Positions 51,801 through 59,893 of a DNA stretch of 64,000 nt are shown here, one piece after another (position 1 is the stretch's first letter; each line of letters starts with the position of its first letter). The notes below the pieces were generated by a model that saw only the letters and a program-made list of their open reading frames with translations, was not told the origin of the DNA and did no database searches. The DNA is from Methanobacteriota archaeon (GTDB lineage: Archaea > Thermoplasmatota > Poseidoniia > Poseidoniales > Thalassarchaeaceae), in the NCBI GenBank assembly GCA_016845365.1, contig JAERST010000013.1, positions 1-64,000 of the forward strand. The letters run 5' to 3'. The translations under genes were made by a program, and so were the position numbers.

Positions 51801-52554
51801 TGCCTGCACCAAATCGAAGGTAGACGAGTGCGCGCAAAATCAGTGCCACACCCAGCGATGCGATCATCATCACCTGAGGTGAAGCATCGCGCTCGCGGAA
51901 TCCGCGATAGACCAAACGATCGATGACAATGCCAGCGATTCCAGTCAGTACAAAGGCGCCTAAGACTGTCCACAAGAGGAGAGACCAGACGATTACACCG
52001 TCTCTAGGAGCAGCGGCAAGTGGGTAGAAATGATCTACCCAAACCATCACCATTGCCAAATACATACCAATCATGAAGAATTCAGATTGGGCAAAATTTC
52101 CGTAACGCTGGACCTTGTAGGTCAGGGTTAATCCGACGGCTATCGCAAGATATGTCGTCGACCAAGTTAGCGTTCCGACTCCAACCGATACTAGGTCGAG
52201 GGTAATGATTGCATCATCGGCCATTCCCTTGAACAAGAGGTCCAAGGTTAACCAGACAATGAATAAGAGAAAAAGTGGAGAACAAGCGATTCCGATAGAA
52301 CGGGCGGTGCTTTCTGGGACATCATCGAAGAGGATTTTGATCAGCATAAATCCGCCTGAGATAGCCACGACGGTTTGCAATAACCATACCATATCATTCG
52401 GAATTCCTCCCCCGAGGATAGCGTCACTGTGATTGAGTAGACCGAAGCCGTATCTCAAGCCCAGCCAAGCATCGAAGATGATGATTAGCGAAATCACCAG
52501 GCGCTGGCGGCCACGGTCAAGGGATTTCCAGCCGGAAGTCACAGATTCAATCAT
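48838..52554 (-). CDS. fused LivH-LivM permease of the branched-chain amino acid ABC transporter
   Basis: One 1,238-residue protein carries both membrane subunits. Residues about 85-500 match LivH (STTYLAIAVGLTLTYKVQRYGNFAQSEFFMIGMY, NKTRLGRRMRAVADNPDLAASSGINVERVQMTSAFLSAGLSGMGGAI, then GSIPGAIIGSLIVGFVRAL). Residues about 790-1,240 match LivM (FALMAFSLNLHTGVTGMVNFGVIFFVGIGSIVVG, LRMDYFAIVTISLGEIVRVLL, SPWGRILRAIREDEEVAQHHGHDV, AIAAFAGALWAW). A 250-residue linker with two hydrophobic stretches and an amphipathic helix lies between. LivH and LivM are normally separate genes. Extra helices precede the LivH part. The ATG at 52554 is preferred over the GTG at 52563. Confidence 0.9.
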   Translation of the reverse strand: MIESVTSGWKSLDRGRQRLVISLIIIFDAWLGLRYGFGLLNHSDAILGGGIPNDMVWLLQTVVAISGGFMLIKILFDDVPESTARSIGIACSPLFLLFIVWLTLDLLFKGMADDAIITLDLVSVGVGTLTWSTTYLAIAVGLTLTYKVQRYGNFAQSEFFMIGMYLAMVMVWVDHFYPLAAAPRDGVIVWSLLLWTVLGAFVLTGIAGIVIDRLVYRGFRERDASPQVMMIASLGVALILRALVYLRFGAGKNMFEPDADWRVPSLRWDIPTTKLRLYLGDRSIEEGSTYTLNSCDAEGGERIVVEGSKPLFETYDLATNCVDQATTGYAYYKGAMPVVIFISVILLLILLNKTRLGRRMRAVADNPDLAASSGINVERVQMTSAFLSAGLSGMGGAIFAMTLRFTPETAFTLLLPSFAVIVLGTIGSIPGAIIGSLIVGFVRALSSPVLIGIGQPLGRSNYTALDGVMPYIFLIAILMIMPEGIGDAYEKWKVDRLRKRAEQDRAPNKKTGGILAILPTGALGLHNFQQRKEARGQSMLIATIGAYVFHRISQFIGANSFSEGACSQTCQDSEGIATNLELVTGRSDGSLTLADAPFTESNIDSPPSDVAPYLHESWTAEHLDFMNQTWFDLMSSELALLDIIGTLGDVIWPALPILVWLIAIVEGINLLKGRDEDPLRRITSMIEDVTASASPGFGNLSTSLNQLAVKLNTIPTRVSAQIDGFTVQISEQISPLISRVRPESSGTDHLALYGRESPKGSWIMFSVMMFILLLFLAWLPVAEQDGMRFIKVLQVSNVLVTLAIFALMAFSLNLHTGVTGMVNFGVIFFVGIGSIVVGILSAPSELHGYDWPVIPATIAAVLIAALAGWLLAYPTARLRMDYFAIVTISLGEIVRVLLAGEPLLRAGSWGSSIGISRYTLPGESWWFCGSDVPNKAPLAGPDATLGTADDIISKMEPADCRDVVDLSSPAASVGDLLNLGEPAPYMLLLAIIGIVATVLIWWLLDTVLASPWGRILRAIREDEEVAQHHGHDVLTHKAASLALGAAIAAFAGALWAWKLTGFQPNHMMPARSTFLVWAAFIVGGAANNRGMVVGAFIIVLMEFVFNVLVAGQGSADLPLHTTAARIDSLFEWLVVDSWEVVNLCIILCLLGWLIGKAGLREVGLAGAVTFTFTGLMMGQRSIDEAFIGGLQADMAYVKVFLIGCLILFSLKFNPKGLMPEVPSRPTRSDSTSGGDSNE

Positions 52555-52618
52555 CTGGCACACCGTCGGGAAAAAGGAATCAGTTTCAACTCTGCAGTTT
52601 CAAAAATAGGGTTGGGGG

Positions 52619-52651
52619 GCTCCCCAGCGAGCGTGTTGCCCGCTGGGGAGC
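52619..52651 (-). terminator. strong hairpin between binding-protein and permease genes
   Basis: GCTCCCCAGCGaGC and GCcCGCTGGGGAGC pair at 13 of 14 positions with a 5-nt loop. On the minus strand it is followed by CCCCCAACCCTATTTTTG. It lies in the 127-bp gap between the binding-protein stop and the livHM start, so it may let the binding protein be made in excess of the membrane subunits. Confidence 0.55.
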
Positions 52652-52681
52652 TTTACGTTCCCAGTGCGTGTCTCTACGAGT

Positions 52682-55600
52682 TCACGCGTTCGTTACGCCG
52701 CCGTCGCGTGACCAGAAGCGGTCACAATCGAACGACACGGCACCATCATCGGCGACGTTGAACGTACCGACGCAGTATCCGTTACCAGCGACATCACCAA
52801 CAGCATCGAAGCTGTGGACACCAGAGGCGCCCACGAAGCCTTGACCTACAGCCGAGATGAGAGCGCTCAGAGGGGTTCCCTCTGGGCTCGAAGCCAATGC
52901 GAACACCGAGTAACCGATGATGATCATGGCGTCGAATGCCTCTGCGGTGTAGATTCCACCAGCGCAGTCAGGCACAGCGCCGCAAGCCGCGGCGAATGCC
53001 ATCGAGCGCTCGTTTGGTGTTGCTGATGCTGGCTTGGTAGCCACCGCACCGTCTAGCAGAGAACTGTCTGCCATGTCGGCTGCGATTCCTTCCTCAGCGA
53101 CTCCGTCGCCACCGTAGATAGCTCCGGAGAAGCCCTGAGCACCGAGTTCCTCGATGATTGCGGCTCCATCACTCGCGTACGAGATCAGCATGACGCTGTC
53201 GCAGCCACCGTCGACAACAGACTGCACCTGTGAGGTGAAGTCAGTCTCGGTGTCTGCGTATCCGACCTTCGTGCAAAGTGCGTTACCTGCATCTGTCCAA
53301 GCAGCCTCGAAGGAGTCTGCAAGACCAGAACCGTAGTCGTTGGTCATGTAGAGCAGTGCAATGTTGCTGTGGCCACCGGCGGTGACAACATCAGCGAGTG
53401 CAGGTCCCTGAATCGCATCGCTTGGCACGACACGGAAGAACAGCGGGTATGCCGAGGCATCGCTGAGTCCAGGGTTAGTGCTCGCGTACGAAATCATTGG
53501 GATTCCAGCAGCCGATAGGACTGCGTTTGCACCCATGGTTGCACCAGAGCAGGCTGCTCCAGCAACTGCGACTACACCGGCGTCGATCAGAGTCTGAGCG
53601 CCGGTAGCAGCGACGGTTCCGTCACAGCCCGAGTCAGCGAATACCAACTCGAACTGTAGGCCTGAGCCCCATCCTGCAACGTTCATCATCTGAAGAGCGA
53701 TTCCTGCAGCAGCTGCGAATCCTGGCGCGTAAACAGCGATAGGACCGGTTGCTGGATTTAGGAATCCGATCTTGACCGTCTGGCCGGTGAAATCGCTTGC
53801 AGCGACTCCACCGTCACGGGTCCAGTGTGCTCGGCAGCTGAAGAAGACATCAGTGCTCGACAGAGCGTCGAAGCGGCAGATATCGTATCCTGCTCCTGCG
53901 ACGTCTCCGCTCTCATCGAAAGTGTGAGATCCGGATGCGCCTTCGTAGTCGGTTCCGACCATGCCAAGGTGGGAAGCCATGTTAGCTCCCTCTTCCATCA
54001 TTGCAGCCTTACCGATCATCATGACCGCATCGTAAGTCTCTGCAGTGTAGATTCCACCAGCACAGGTCTCGTCAGCAGCGCAGCGCTCACCGAAGTCACC
54101 AGCACCGGCTACGGCGCGTGGCTTGGTGGCCTGGACGCCGTTTGCAGCACCAGGTGCGCTGAAGTCGTCGAGGAAGCCGGCGTCAGCGATTCCATCCGCG
54201 CCGAATGTTGGCAAGGATAGGCCGACGTAGGCCATTGTCTCGAGGATTGCAGCACCGTCGGTTGCGTAGGTGACCATCACGACGGAGCCACAGCCCGCGT
54301 CAGCGATTGCTTGGACCTCAGCAGCGAAGTCGGTCTGAGTGTCCTCGTAACCGATCTTTGTGCAAAGGTTGTCCGATCCCCATGCGCCCTCAAAGGCGTC
54401 TGCTAGACCAGAACCGTAGTCGTTGGTCATGTGCAGAAGTGCCGGGTTTGATGCACCAGCTGCTGTTACCATTGCGGCGATTGCAGGACCCTGGATTGCG
54501 TCGCTTGGAACGACGCGATAGAAGCCTGGGTAAGCCGAGGCGTCAGAGAGACCAGGGTTTGTGCTGGCGTATGATACCTGCACGATTCCAGCCTCGCTGA
54601 GGACAGCGTTTGCACCCATTGAGGCACCAGAGCACGCGGCTCCAGCGACACCGACAACGCCGGCGTCAACAAGGGTCTGTGCGGCTCCGCTTGCGACGGT
54701 TCCGTCACAGCCGGAGTCTGCCTCGACGAGTTCGAAGTCGCCGCCCATTGCGTTCAGGTCAGCGATTGCCATGTTGGCAGCTGCTGTGAACGGTGGTGCG
54801 TAAACTGCGATTGGTCCAGTCAATGGATTTAGTAGACCGATCTTCATCGACTCTACTGGCTCTTCTGGAGCCTCAAACATTGGGTTATCGTTACCCATGT
54901 AGTGAGCAGCGATCTCATCGACGAGCGCGTTAGCGACGTCGACATCGAATCCGACAGCGTTACCATCTTCGTCAATGCTCTCGAACGGCGGGTAAGCCGT
55001 GTCCGAGCAGAGCTTGAGCGAACCGGACTCGAGAACCGCTGAGAGGGTTGATCCCTCGCTCGGGCTCGGGTAAGCGGTTGCAGTGTTGTCGTCGCGGTCA
55101 TCTGTTAGGACAACAGCGCCATCGAACCAAGCACCGAAGATAGCGTCGTACTCGCCGGAGTCGACAATCGCGGTGATTGCGACGTTGAGGGCATCGAGCA
55201 ATTCGCCCGAGTCCTCGCGGACAGCGAGTCCGAAGGTCTCATCCGAAAATGTCGTCAATAGGTCACCGGACAATGCCAGCACGGGCGAATCGCCCATAGC
55301 GTAGTCCGCCTCACCATTTCCAACAGCCGCTACGACCGAGGGGAAGTCAGCGTATGCGACGATTGTCGCGTCACCGAGGTTATCCTGGGCGTAGAGATCG
55401 GAGGTCGTTCCGGATTGAACAGCGACGGTTGTACCAGCCGCATTCAGTTCCGAGACGTCCGAGATAGCTGCAGCACCAGCCGCACCGATTACACCCTGGC
55501 TACTCGTGTAGTAACCGCGGGTGAAGTCGACGACTTGGTCGCGCTCCTCCGTCTTCGTCATCGCCGAGATGATGGCATCGCACATCTCGCCGCCGTTCAA

Positions 55601-55771
55601 GTTGGGAATAATCGGATCCCAATCAGACGTAACAAAGTCTGCCGACACATCGTCGGCTGGACTCAGTTCCCACGTCTCTTCAGGTTCCACTTCCCCGCCC
55701 AGACATCCTGCGAACGCAGCCGCAAGCATGCTGAGCGTCATCAGCATTGCAGTCATTTTCTTGTCTAACAT
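52682..55771 (-). CDS. multi-domain Liv-system binding lipoprotein: permuted SBP_bac_3 plus two LivJ domains
   Basis: A 1,029-residue exported protein. The signal sequence ends in LAAAFAGCLGG, a lipobox-like site. Residues about 45-245 match SBP_bac_3 from its second strand on (SDWDPIIPNLNGGEMCDAIISAMTKTEERDQVVDFTRGYY to SGEYDAIFGAWFDG). The missing N-terminal segment of that fold appears afterwards (SGSLKLCSDTAYPPFESIDEDGNAVGFDVDVANALVDEIA). Two Peripla_BP_6 (LivJ) domains follow, from MKIGLLNPLTGPIAVYAPPF and VKIGFLNPATGPIAVYAPGF, highly similar to each other. Upstream of the LivH-LivM, LivG and LivF genes, this is the ligand receptor. The ATG at 55771 is chosen; AAGGAG lies about 15 nt upstream. 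A GTG at 55783 and ATG at 55756 are alternatives. Confidence 0.88.
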   Translation of the reverse strand: MLDKKMTAMLMTLSMLAAAFAGCLGGEVEPEETWELSPADDVSADFVTSDWDPIIPNLNGGEMCDAIISAMTKTEERDQVVDFTRGYYTSSQGVIGAAGAAAISDVSELNAAGTTVAVQSGTTSDLYAQDNLGDATIVAYADFPSVVAAVGNGEADYAMGDSPVLALSGDLLTTFSDETFGLAVREDSGELLDALNVAITAIVDSGEYDAIFGAWFDGAVVLTDDRDDNTATAYPSPSEGSTLSAVLESGSLKLCSDTAYPPFESIDEDGNAVGFDVDVANALVDEIAAHYMGNDNPMFEAPEEPVESMKIGLLNPLTGPIAVYAPPFTAAANMAIADLNAMGGDFELVEADSGCDGTVASGAAQTLVDAGVVGVAGAACSGASMGANAVLSEAGIVQVSYASTNPGLSDASAYPGFYRVVPSDAIQGPAIAAMVTAAGASNPALLHMTNDYGSGLADAFEGAWGSDNLCTKIGYEDTQTDFAAEVQAIADAGCGSVVMVTYATDGAAILETMAYVGLSLPTFGADGIADAGFLDDFSAPGAANGVQATKPRAVAGAGDFGERCAADETCAGGIYTAETYDAVMMIGKAAMMEEGANMASHLGMVGTDYEGASGSHTFDESGDVAGAGYDICRFDALSSTDVFFSCRAHWTRDGGVAASDFTGQTVKIGFLNPATGPIAVYAPGFAAAAGIALQMMNVAGWGSGLQFELVFADSGCDGTVAATGAQTLIDAGVVAVAGAACSGATMGANAVLSAAGIPMISYASTNPGLSDASAYPLFFRVVPSDAIQGPALADVVTAGGHSNIALLYMTNDYGSGLADSFEAAWTDAGNALCTKVGYADTETDFTSQVQSVVDGGCDSVMLISYASDGAAIIEELGAQGFSGAIYGGDGVAEEGIAADMADSSLLDGAVATKPASATPNERSMAFAAACGAVPDCAGGIYTAEAFDAMIIIGYSVFALASSPEGTPLSALISAVGQGFVGASGVHSFDAVGDVAGNGYCVGTFNVADDGAVSFDCDRFWSRDGGVTNA

Positions 55772-55783
55772 GGCGTATCTCAC

Positions 55784-56085
55784 GCTCCTTAGCCCTCGTA
55801 CGACATTTCCTATTTGTTATAGAAGTTCGCAATATTGTTCCAGAAAACACCGTTTCGGTATGTTGGTGAAATGGAATCCTGAATGATTGGAAACTGAGGT
55901 AATGCGCGGATATGATTCCCTTTTGTGATAATTTTCTTCCATATTTCTACAAATTCTAGAAAATGGCGCATCGGAAATTCCCCACGAAGTGGATTTTTTA
56001 GAAATCCGAATTTTTCGTGAGTTTTGAGAAGGGGGCCTCAAACTCTTTGCTAGTTTTTTTCTGAGTTTGAGCAGCCGATTGAATC
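55784..56085. promoter_or_regulatory. divergent intergenic region, about 300 bp, AT-rich
   Basis: Divergent promoter region between the Liv binding-protein gene (minus) and purM (plus), clearly more AT-rich than its surroundings. On the minus strand TTCTATAACAAAT about 40 nt upstream of the binding-protein ATG is a possible TATA region. On the plus strand GGATTTTTTAGAAATCC (about 55990-56006) is an imperfect palindrome, and several T-runs occur. I see no gene in it. Confidence 0.45.
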
Positions 56086-57231
56086 ATGAAGTTGGCCCTG
56101 CGCGTTCGGTGCGTGGCAGACACCCCCATGGACTATGCCAGCAGCGGGGTCGACATCGATGCCGAGGGAGCTGCGATTGCCAGTCTAATCGGTTCGTTGA
56201 GCGGCTCGGTCCGACAGCCTGGGACGAGGGGAGCTCCGATTCCTCTTCCCGGGGGCTTTGGTGGTATCATCGAATTCGGTGATTCACGCTTGGCTCTGGC
56301 GACCGATGGTGTGGGTTCAAAATTACAACTTGCTAATTCTCTCGGTCGCTACGAGGGGGTCGGCATCGATTGTGTCGCAATGAATGTCAACGACTTGCTC
56401 TGTGTAGGTGCCGAACCACTCGCCTTCGTAGATTACATCGCCGTGCCTGCAACCGACCCAGCGACTCATGCCGTCATCGGCTCATCGCTTGCTGAGGCTA
56501 GCCGACGCGCGCGAATTACTTTGGCCGGCGGCGAGACTGCAACCCTTCCAGGTATTGTTACCGAACTGGATTTGTCCGGTACCGCACTTGGTTGGTTTCC
56601 AGCAGGTGGAGCGATTACGGGTGAGAGGTTAGAGGCCGGTGATGTGGTCATCGGTTTGCCGAGTAGCGGCGTCCACTCAAATGGCTACACTTTGCTCCGA
56701 GCAGTGGTTGAGAAATCAGGACTCTCGCTGACCGACGCGGCACCATTCGATTCGGAGCACGCCGGGCGAGTGATTGAGGGGGCGGGTGAAGCAGGTGCGA
56801 GCCTTGGCGAGGTTTTGTTGAACCCGACTCGAATTTATGTTGACCCAATTATCGATTTGATCGATGCTTGCCGCGACGGATCGGGCCCTTGTGCGAGCGA
56901 GGATTTGAAGGCGATTGCTCACATTACAGGTGGAGGTTTGTCGAACCTACTCCGACTTCACGACTCGCTCGGTTGGCACATCTCAGACCCCTTGCCGGTT
57001 CCGCCTGAATTCGGTTGGATAGCAGAGGTTGGCCCTGTCGAGAATCTCGAGATGCACAAGGTCTTCAATATGGGAATGGGGATGTGTCTCGCCGTATCTG
57101 AGGATGTTGTTGATTCTGTCGAAGAATGGCTTGCTGCGAGGCTGTCGGGCAGTCGACGAGTGGGTGTTGTGACCGATGAAGGACATCGGGTAACCCATGC
57201 TGATTCCGATGTTGTGTTCGAACATTATTGA
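56086..57231 (+). CDS. purM: phosphoribosylformylglycinamidine cyclo-ligase (AIR synthetase)
   Basis: ATP-dependent purine biosynthesis enzyme making aminoimidazole ribotide. The start YASSGVDIDAEGAAIASLIG, then LATDGVGSKLQLANSLGRYEGVGIDCVAMNVNDLLCVGAEPLAFVDYIAV, LAGGETATLPGIV, VIGLPSSGVHSNGYTLLRAVV and ITGGGLSNLLRL are all PurM hallmarks. Length of 381 aa is somewhat longer than usual because of the first 14 residues (MKLALRVRCVADTP); the ATG at 56128 (MDYASSGVDI) would give the standard N-terminus, so the start is open. Trm1 follows 72 bp downstream. Confidence 0.95.
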   Translation: MKLALRVRCVADTPMDYASSGVDIDAEGAAIASLIGSLSGSVRQPGTRGAPIPLPGGFGGIIEFGDSRLALATDGVGSKLQLANSLGRYEGVGIDCVAMNVNDLLCVGAEPLAFVDYIAVPATDPATHAVIGSSLAEASRRARITLAGGETATLPGIVTELDLSGTALGWFPAGGAITGERLEAGDVVIGLPSSGVHSNGYTLLRAVVEKSGLSLTDAAPFDSEHAGRVIEGAGEAGASLGEVLLNPTRIYVDPIIDLIDACRDGSGPCASEDLKAIAHITGGGLSNLLRLHDSLGWHISDPLPVPPEFGWIAEVGPVENLEMHKVFNMGMGMCLAVSEDVVDSVEEWLAARLSGSRRVGVVTDEGHRVTHADSDVVFEHY

Positions 57232-57303
57232 GACTCATTTCGTGAGTACTCACCATTCTGTCCGAGCAGTCAAGCCAATGTGTGAGGGCTCATCCGAGGC
57301 GAC

Positions 57304-58632
57304 GTGACATCTCCAACTCCGCGCGGTTGGCCCGGCCTTGTCCACAGAGAGGGAAGGACGCTTACTCGCGTGACGAAATTGCCGGAATCCACCGCTCGAG
57401 GACCGGCGGCAAAGAGTGCCGATGGAGTGTTTCTGAATCCGGCGATGGCAGGCTCGCGCACGCGGAGCGTGCTGTTGATGGCGCATGCCATCGAGTCTGG
57501 AATACTCGGTGATGGGAAAATTCGCGCCCTCGATGGATTGAGTGCGTCTGGGTTGAGGCCCCGGCGTTGGTTGCGCGAATTGCCCGAAGACGCCGCCGCG
57601 CGATTGATTGCGACCGCGGGTGACATGGATCAGAATTCCTTGGACTGGGGGGCGGCGACCGAGGCTGAATTTCCTAGTGGCCGCGGAGAATTGCACTCAC
57701 TTCTCGGTGACCTTCGCACCAGCGTCCTCTCCCAAGGTTGGCACTGGATCGACATCGACCCCTTCGGCTCGCCGGTTCCATTCCTCGACACGGCAGTCCA
57801 AGCTTTGGCACGCCGTGGTGTTCTCGAGGTCAGCGCAACCGATACAGCCGCACTTACCGGCTCTTCGAAGAATCCCTTGATGCGCCGTTACGGGGCCAGA
57901 GTGCGGCTGGACAAACTCAAACACGATTCAGGGCTTAGAGTTCTGATGGCAACGGTCGCGCGCGCGGCTGCGCGCCACGACCGGAGCATCACGCCCCTGC
58001 TCTCAATTTGGGATTCGCACCACCTACGAGTCTCGGTTCAGGTACGTCGAGTCATGGGTGGTGCGAATGATATCGAGGCATCGCTCGGCTGGCGAGTTTT
58101 CTCGCCAGACCAGTCCGAGGTCGATGCTTCGGTTGCGGCAGGTCTGCTCCCGGCTGACTCCGGAAGCGACCTGCCAATCCGTTGTTTCCTACCTCTTTCT
58201 CACCCCGTCGCCCGCGGCGATAAGCGGGTGTCCGGGCCGATGTGGATCGGCCCGCTCGGCGATGCGGATACGATGGCTTCGATGAGCCAAGAGCGCGCAC
58301 TCGAATTGTGTGGACCGGCGGCTGGAGAAGCCGAAGACCCTGCGTGTTGGAGCGAGAAGCAATTTGAAGCCGAGCGAAGACGAGTTGCACGCGCCGTCAG
58401 AAACATCGCAGAAGAATCTCAAGCCATCGACGCAGCCCATCTGATCGCCGTCGATGAACTATCCAGTTGGCTGGAAAGAGGCAGCCCCCCAAGCCCAGCC
58501 AAGATGGTTGCCCACCTCCAAAAACAAGGCCACTGCGCGGCAGTCTCACACTATGCAGAACCCTCGTTCAGCACCGACGCGCCGTGGTCAGCAATCCTCG
58601 CCGCCTTCGATGAAATCACGGCAGGCGAGTAA
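57304..58632 (+). CDS. trm1: tRNA (guanine26-N2)-dimethyltransferase Trm1
   Basis: SAM-dependent enzyme that makes m2,2G26 in tRNA. The family segments are FLNPAMAGSRTRSVLLMAHA, LDGLSASGLRPRRWLRELP (SAM site), WIDIDPFGSPVPFLDTAVQALARRGVLEVSATDTAALTGSS (D-P-F-G catalytic region) and KLKHDSGLRVLMATVARAAARHDRSITPLLSIWDSHHLRVSVQVRR. Length is 442 aa. The N-terminus is at a GTG at 57304, with TGPRGW-like residues before the conserved VTKLPESTARGPA; a GTG nearer that point (57370) is possible. moaA is convergent 3 bp away. Confidence 0.93.
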   Translation: MTSPTPRGWPGLVHREGRTLTRVTKLPESTARGPAAKSADGVFLNPAMAGSRTRSVLLMAHAIESGILGDGKIRALDGLSASGLRPRRWLRELPEDAAARLIATAGDMDQNSLDWGAATEAEFPSGRGELHSLLGDLRTSVLSQGWHWIDIDPFGSPVPFLDTAVQALARRGVLEVSATDTAALTGSSKNPLMRRYGARVRLDKLKHDSGLRVLMATVARAAARHDRSITPLLSIWDSHHLRVSVQVRRVMGGANDIEASLGWRVFSPDQSEVDASVAAGLLPADSGSDLPIRCFLPLSHPVARGDKRVSGPMWIGPLGDADTMASMSQERALELCGPAAGEAEDPACWSEKQFEAERRRVARAVRNIAEESQAIDAAHLIAVDELSSWLERGSPPSPAKMVAHLQKQGHCAAVSHYAEPSFSTDAPWSAILAAFDEITAGE

Positions 58633-58635
58633 AAC

Positions 58636-59652
58636 TCAACCGCCGATATACGACATTTCAATCCGCGGAAGCGCAGAAGCAGAAGTCTCCTCGGAACGGA
58701 GTTCGGAATATCGGTCGGCGCGACGCTCCCAGATAGCAGCAATTGCAGCGGTCAAATTTCCACCATTCGCGCCATTTTGAATCAGCGCACGTAAATCGTG
58801 CCCACCAGAAGCGAAGAGGCAAGTGAAGAATCTGCCATCTGCAGAAATACGCGCGCGAACGCAATCTCCACAGAAAGGCGCGCTAACAGAAGAAATCAGG
58901 CCGATCTCGCCCGACCCATCGGAATGGCCCCACCTCACTGCAACATCGGAGGCGCGCTCGGCCGCGAGCGGAATCAAATCGAATTCACCACGAAGATGCT
59001 CGAGTAAATCCCCGCTCGCCACAACCTCACCCAAAGTCCAGCCATTGGTCCGGCCCACGTCCATGTATTCGATGAAGCGGACGGTGACGTCGGTGCCGCG
59101 GAAGTGGCGTACGAGTTTTGCCGCCTGTTCTTCGTTGACCCCCCTGCGAATAACGCAATTCACCTTCACCGGAGCTAAACCCGCCTCCAGTGCAGCGTCT
59201 ATTCCATCGAGGATTGTTTCGACGGGGATATCGGTATCGCTCATCGCCCGGTGGACATCATCGTCGAGGGCATCCAGACTTACTGTGACCCTCGTCAAAC
59301 CGGCGGCTGCGAGGGCGGCTGCGTTGCGGCGGAGCAGCGAGCCGTTAGTTGTCAATGCGAGCTCGATTTCGAGGTCTGATAGGCGTTTGACTAAGTCGGC
59401 GAGGTCAGGACGGAGTAGAGGTTCGCCGCCGGTCAGTCTAACTTTTTCGAGGCCGAGTGGGATGCTCGCGCGGACGACTTTTTCGATTTCGTCGAAGGAG
59501 AGGAAGGCGCGGCGCGGAAGGAAAGTGTGCTCCTCGCCGAAGCGCTCGCGCGGCATGCAGTAAGGGCAGCGGAAGTTGCAGCGGTCGGTGACTGAAATTC
59601 GCAAGTCCTTGAGTTGTCTTCCGAGTCGGTCGGTGACCTGCTCGGACGTCAT
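58636..59652 (-). CDS. moaA: GTP 3',8-cyclase MoaA (molybdopterin biosynthesis)
   Basis: Radical SAM enzyme for the first step of molybdenum cofactor synthesis. The SAM cluster is DRCNFRCPYCMPRERFG, then VRLTGGEPLLRPDLADLV, LALTTNGSLL and RVTVSLDALDDDVHRAMSDTD. The second Fe-S cluster binds GTP through CGDCVRARISADGRFFTCLF. The protein ends in IEMSYIGG, and the last two Gly residues are the functional G-G tail. The ATG at 59652 (MTSEQVTDRLGRQLKDLRISVTDRC) is the start; the longer track ORF runs through a 17-bp tandem repeat and is spurious. No other moa genes are in the window. Confidence 0.95.
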   Translation of the reverse strand: MTSEQVTDRLGRQLKDLRISVTDRCNFRCPYCMPRERFGEEHTFLPRRAFLSFDEIEKVVRASIPLGLEKVRLTGGEPLLRPDLADLVKRLSDLEIELALTTNGSLLRRNAAALAAAGLTRVTVSLDALDDDVHRAMSDTDIPVETILDGIDAALEAGLAPVKVNCVIRRGVNEEQAAKLVRHFRGTDVTVRFIEYMDVGRTNGWTLGEVVASGDLLEHLRGEFDLIPLAAERASDVAVRWGHSDGSGEIGLISSVSAPFCGDCVRARISADGRFFTCLFASGGHDLRALIQNGANGGNLTAAIAAIWERRADRYSELRSEETSASALPRIEMSYIGG

Positions 59653-59669
59653 GGTCGCTTGGTGTGTGC

Positions 59670-59770
59670 GATGAGTCAAAGGCTTGGTGATGTCGAAGGC
59701 TTGCTGTTGTCGAAGGCTTGCTGATGCCAAATGCTTGCTGATGTCGAAGGCTTGGTGATGTGGGTTTGGT
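59670..59770. repeat. 17-bp minisatellite in the moaA/nfu divergent promoter region
   Basis: About five units of the type GATGTCGAAGGCTTGCT (one longer, one shortened) in the 241-bp gap between the divergent moaA and Nfu-type genes. The 17-bp period is not a multiple of three, which argues against coding. It lies just upstream of moaA, where it could change promoter spacing. Confidence 0.85.
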
Positions 59771-59893
59771 GATTGATGACTCAAGATTTGAGTGGCTGAG
59801 TCCGGGATTTGTTTGGCGGATCACTTTCACTTTCTGCTCAGCCCACTCGCCCGCAGGTTGAAGACGGGTGGGCTTGTGAACGGGGTGAGAGCC

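Noticed and set aside
59670-59770. Possible CRISPR array
   Set aside because: Units are 17 bp, directly adjacent, with no unique spacers and no cas genes nearby.
59653-59784. N-terminal extension of MoaA in the ORF track
   Set aside because: It is a translation through the 17-bp tandem repeat; the ATG at 59652 begins the normal MoaA N-terminus.
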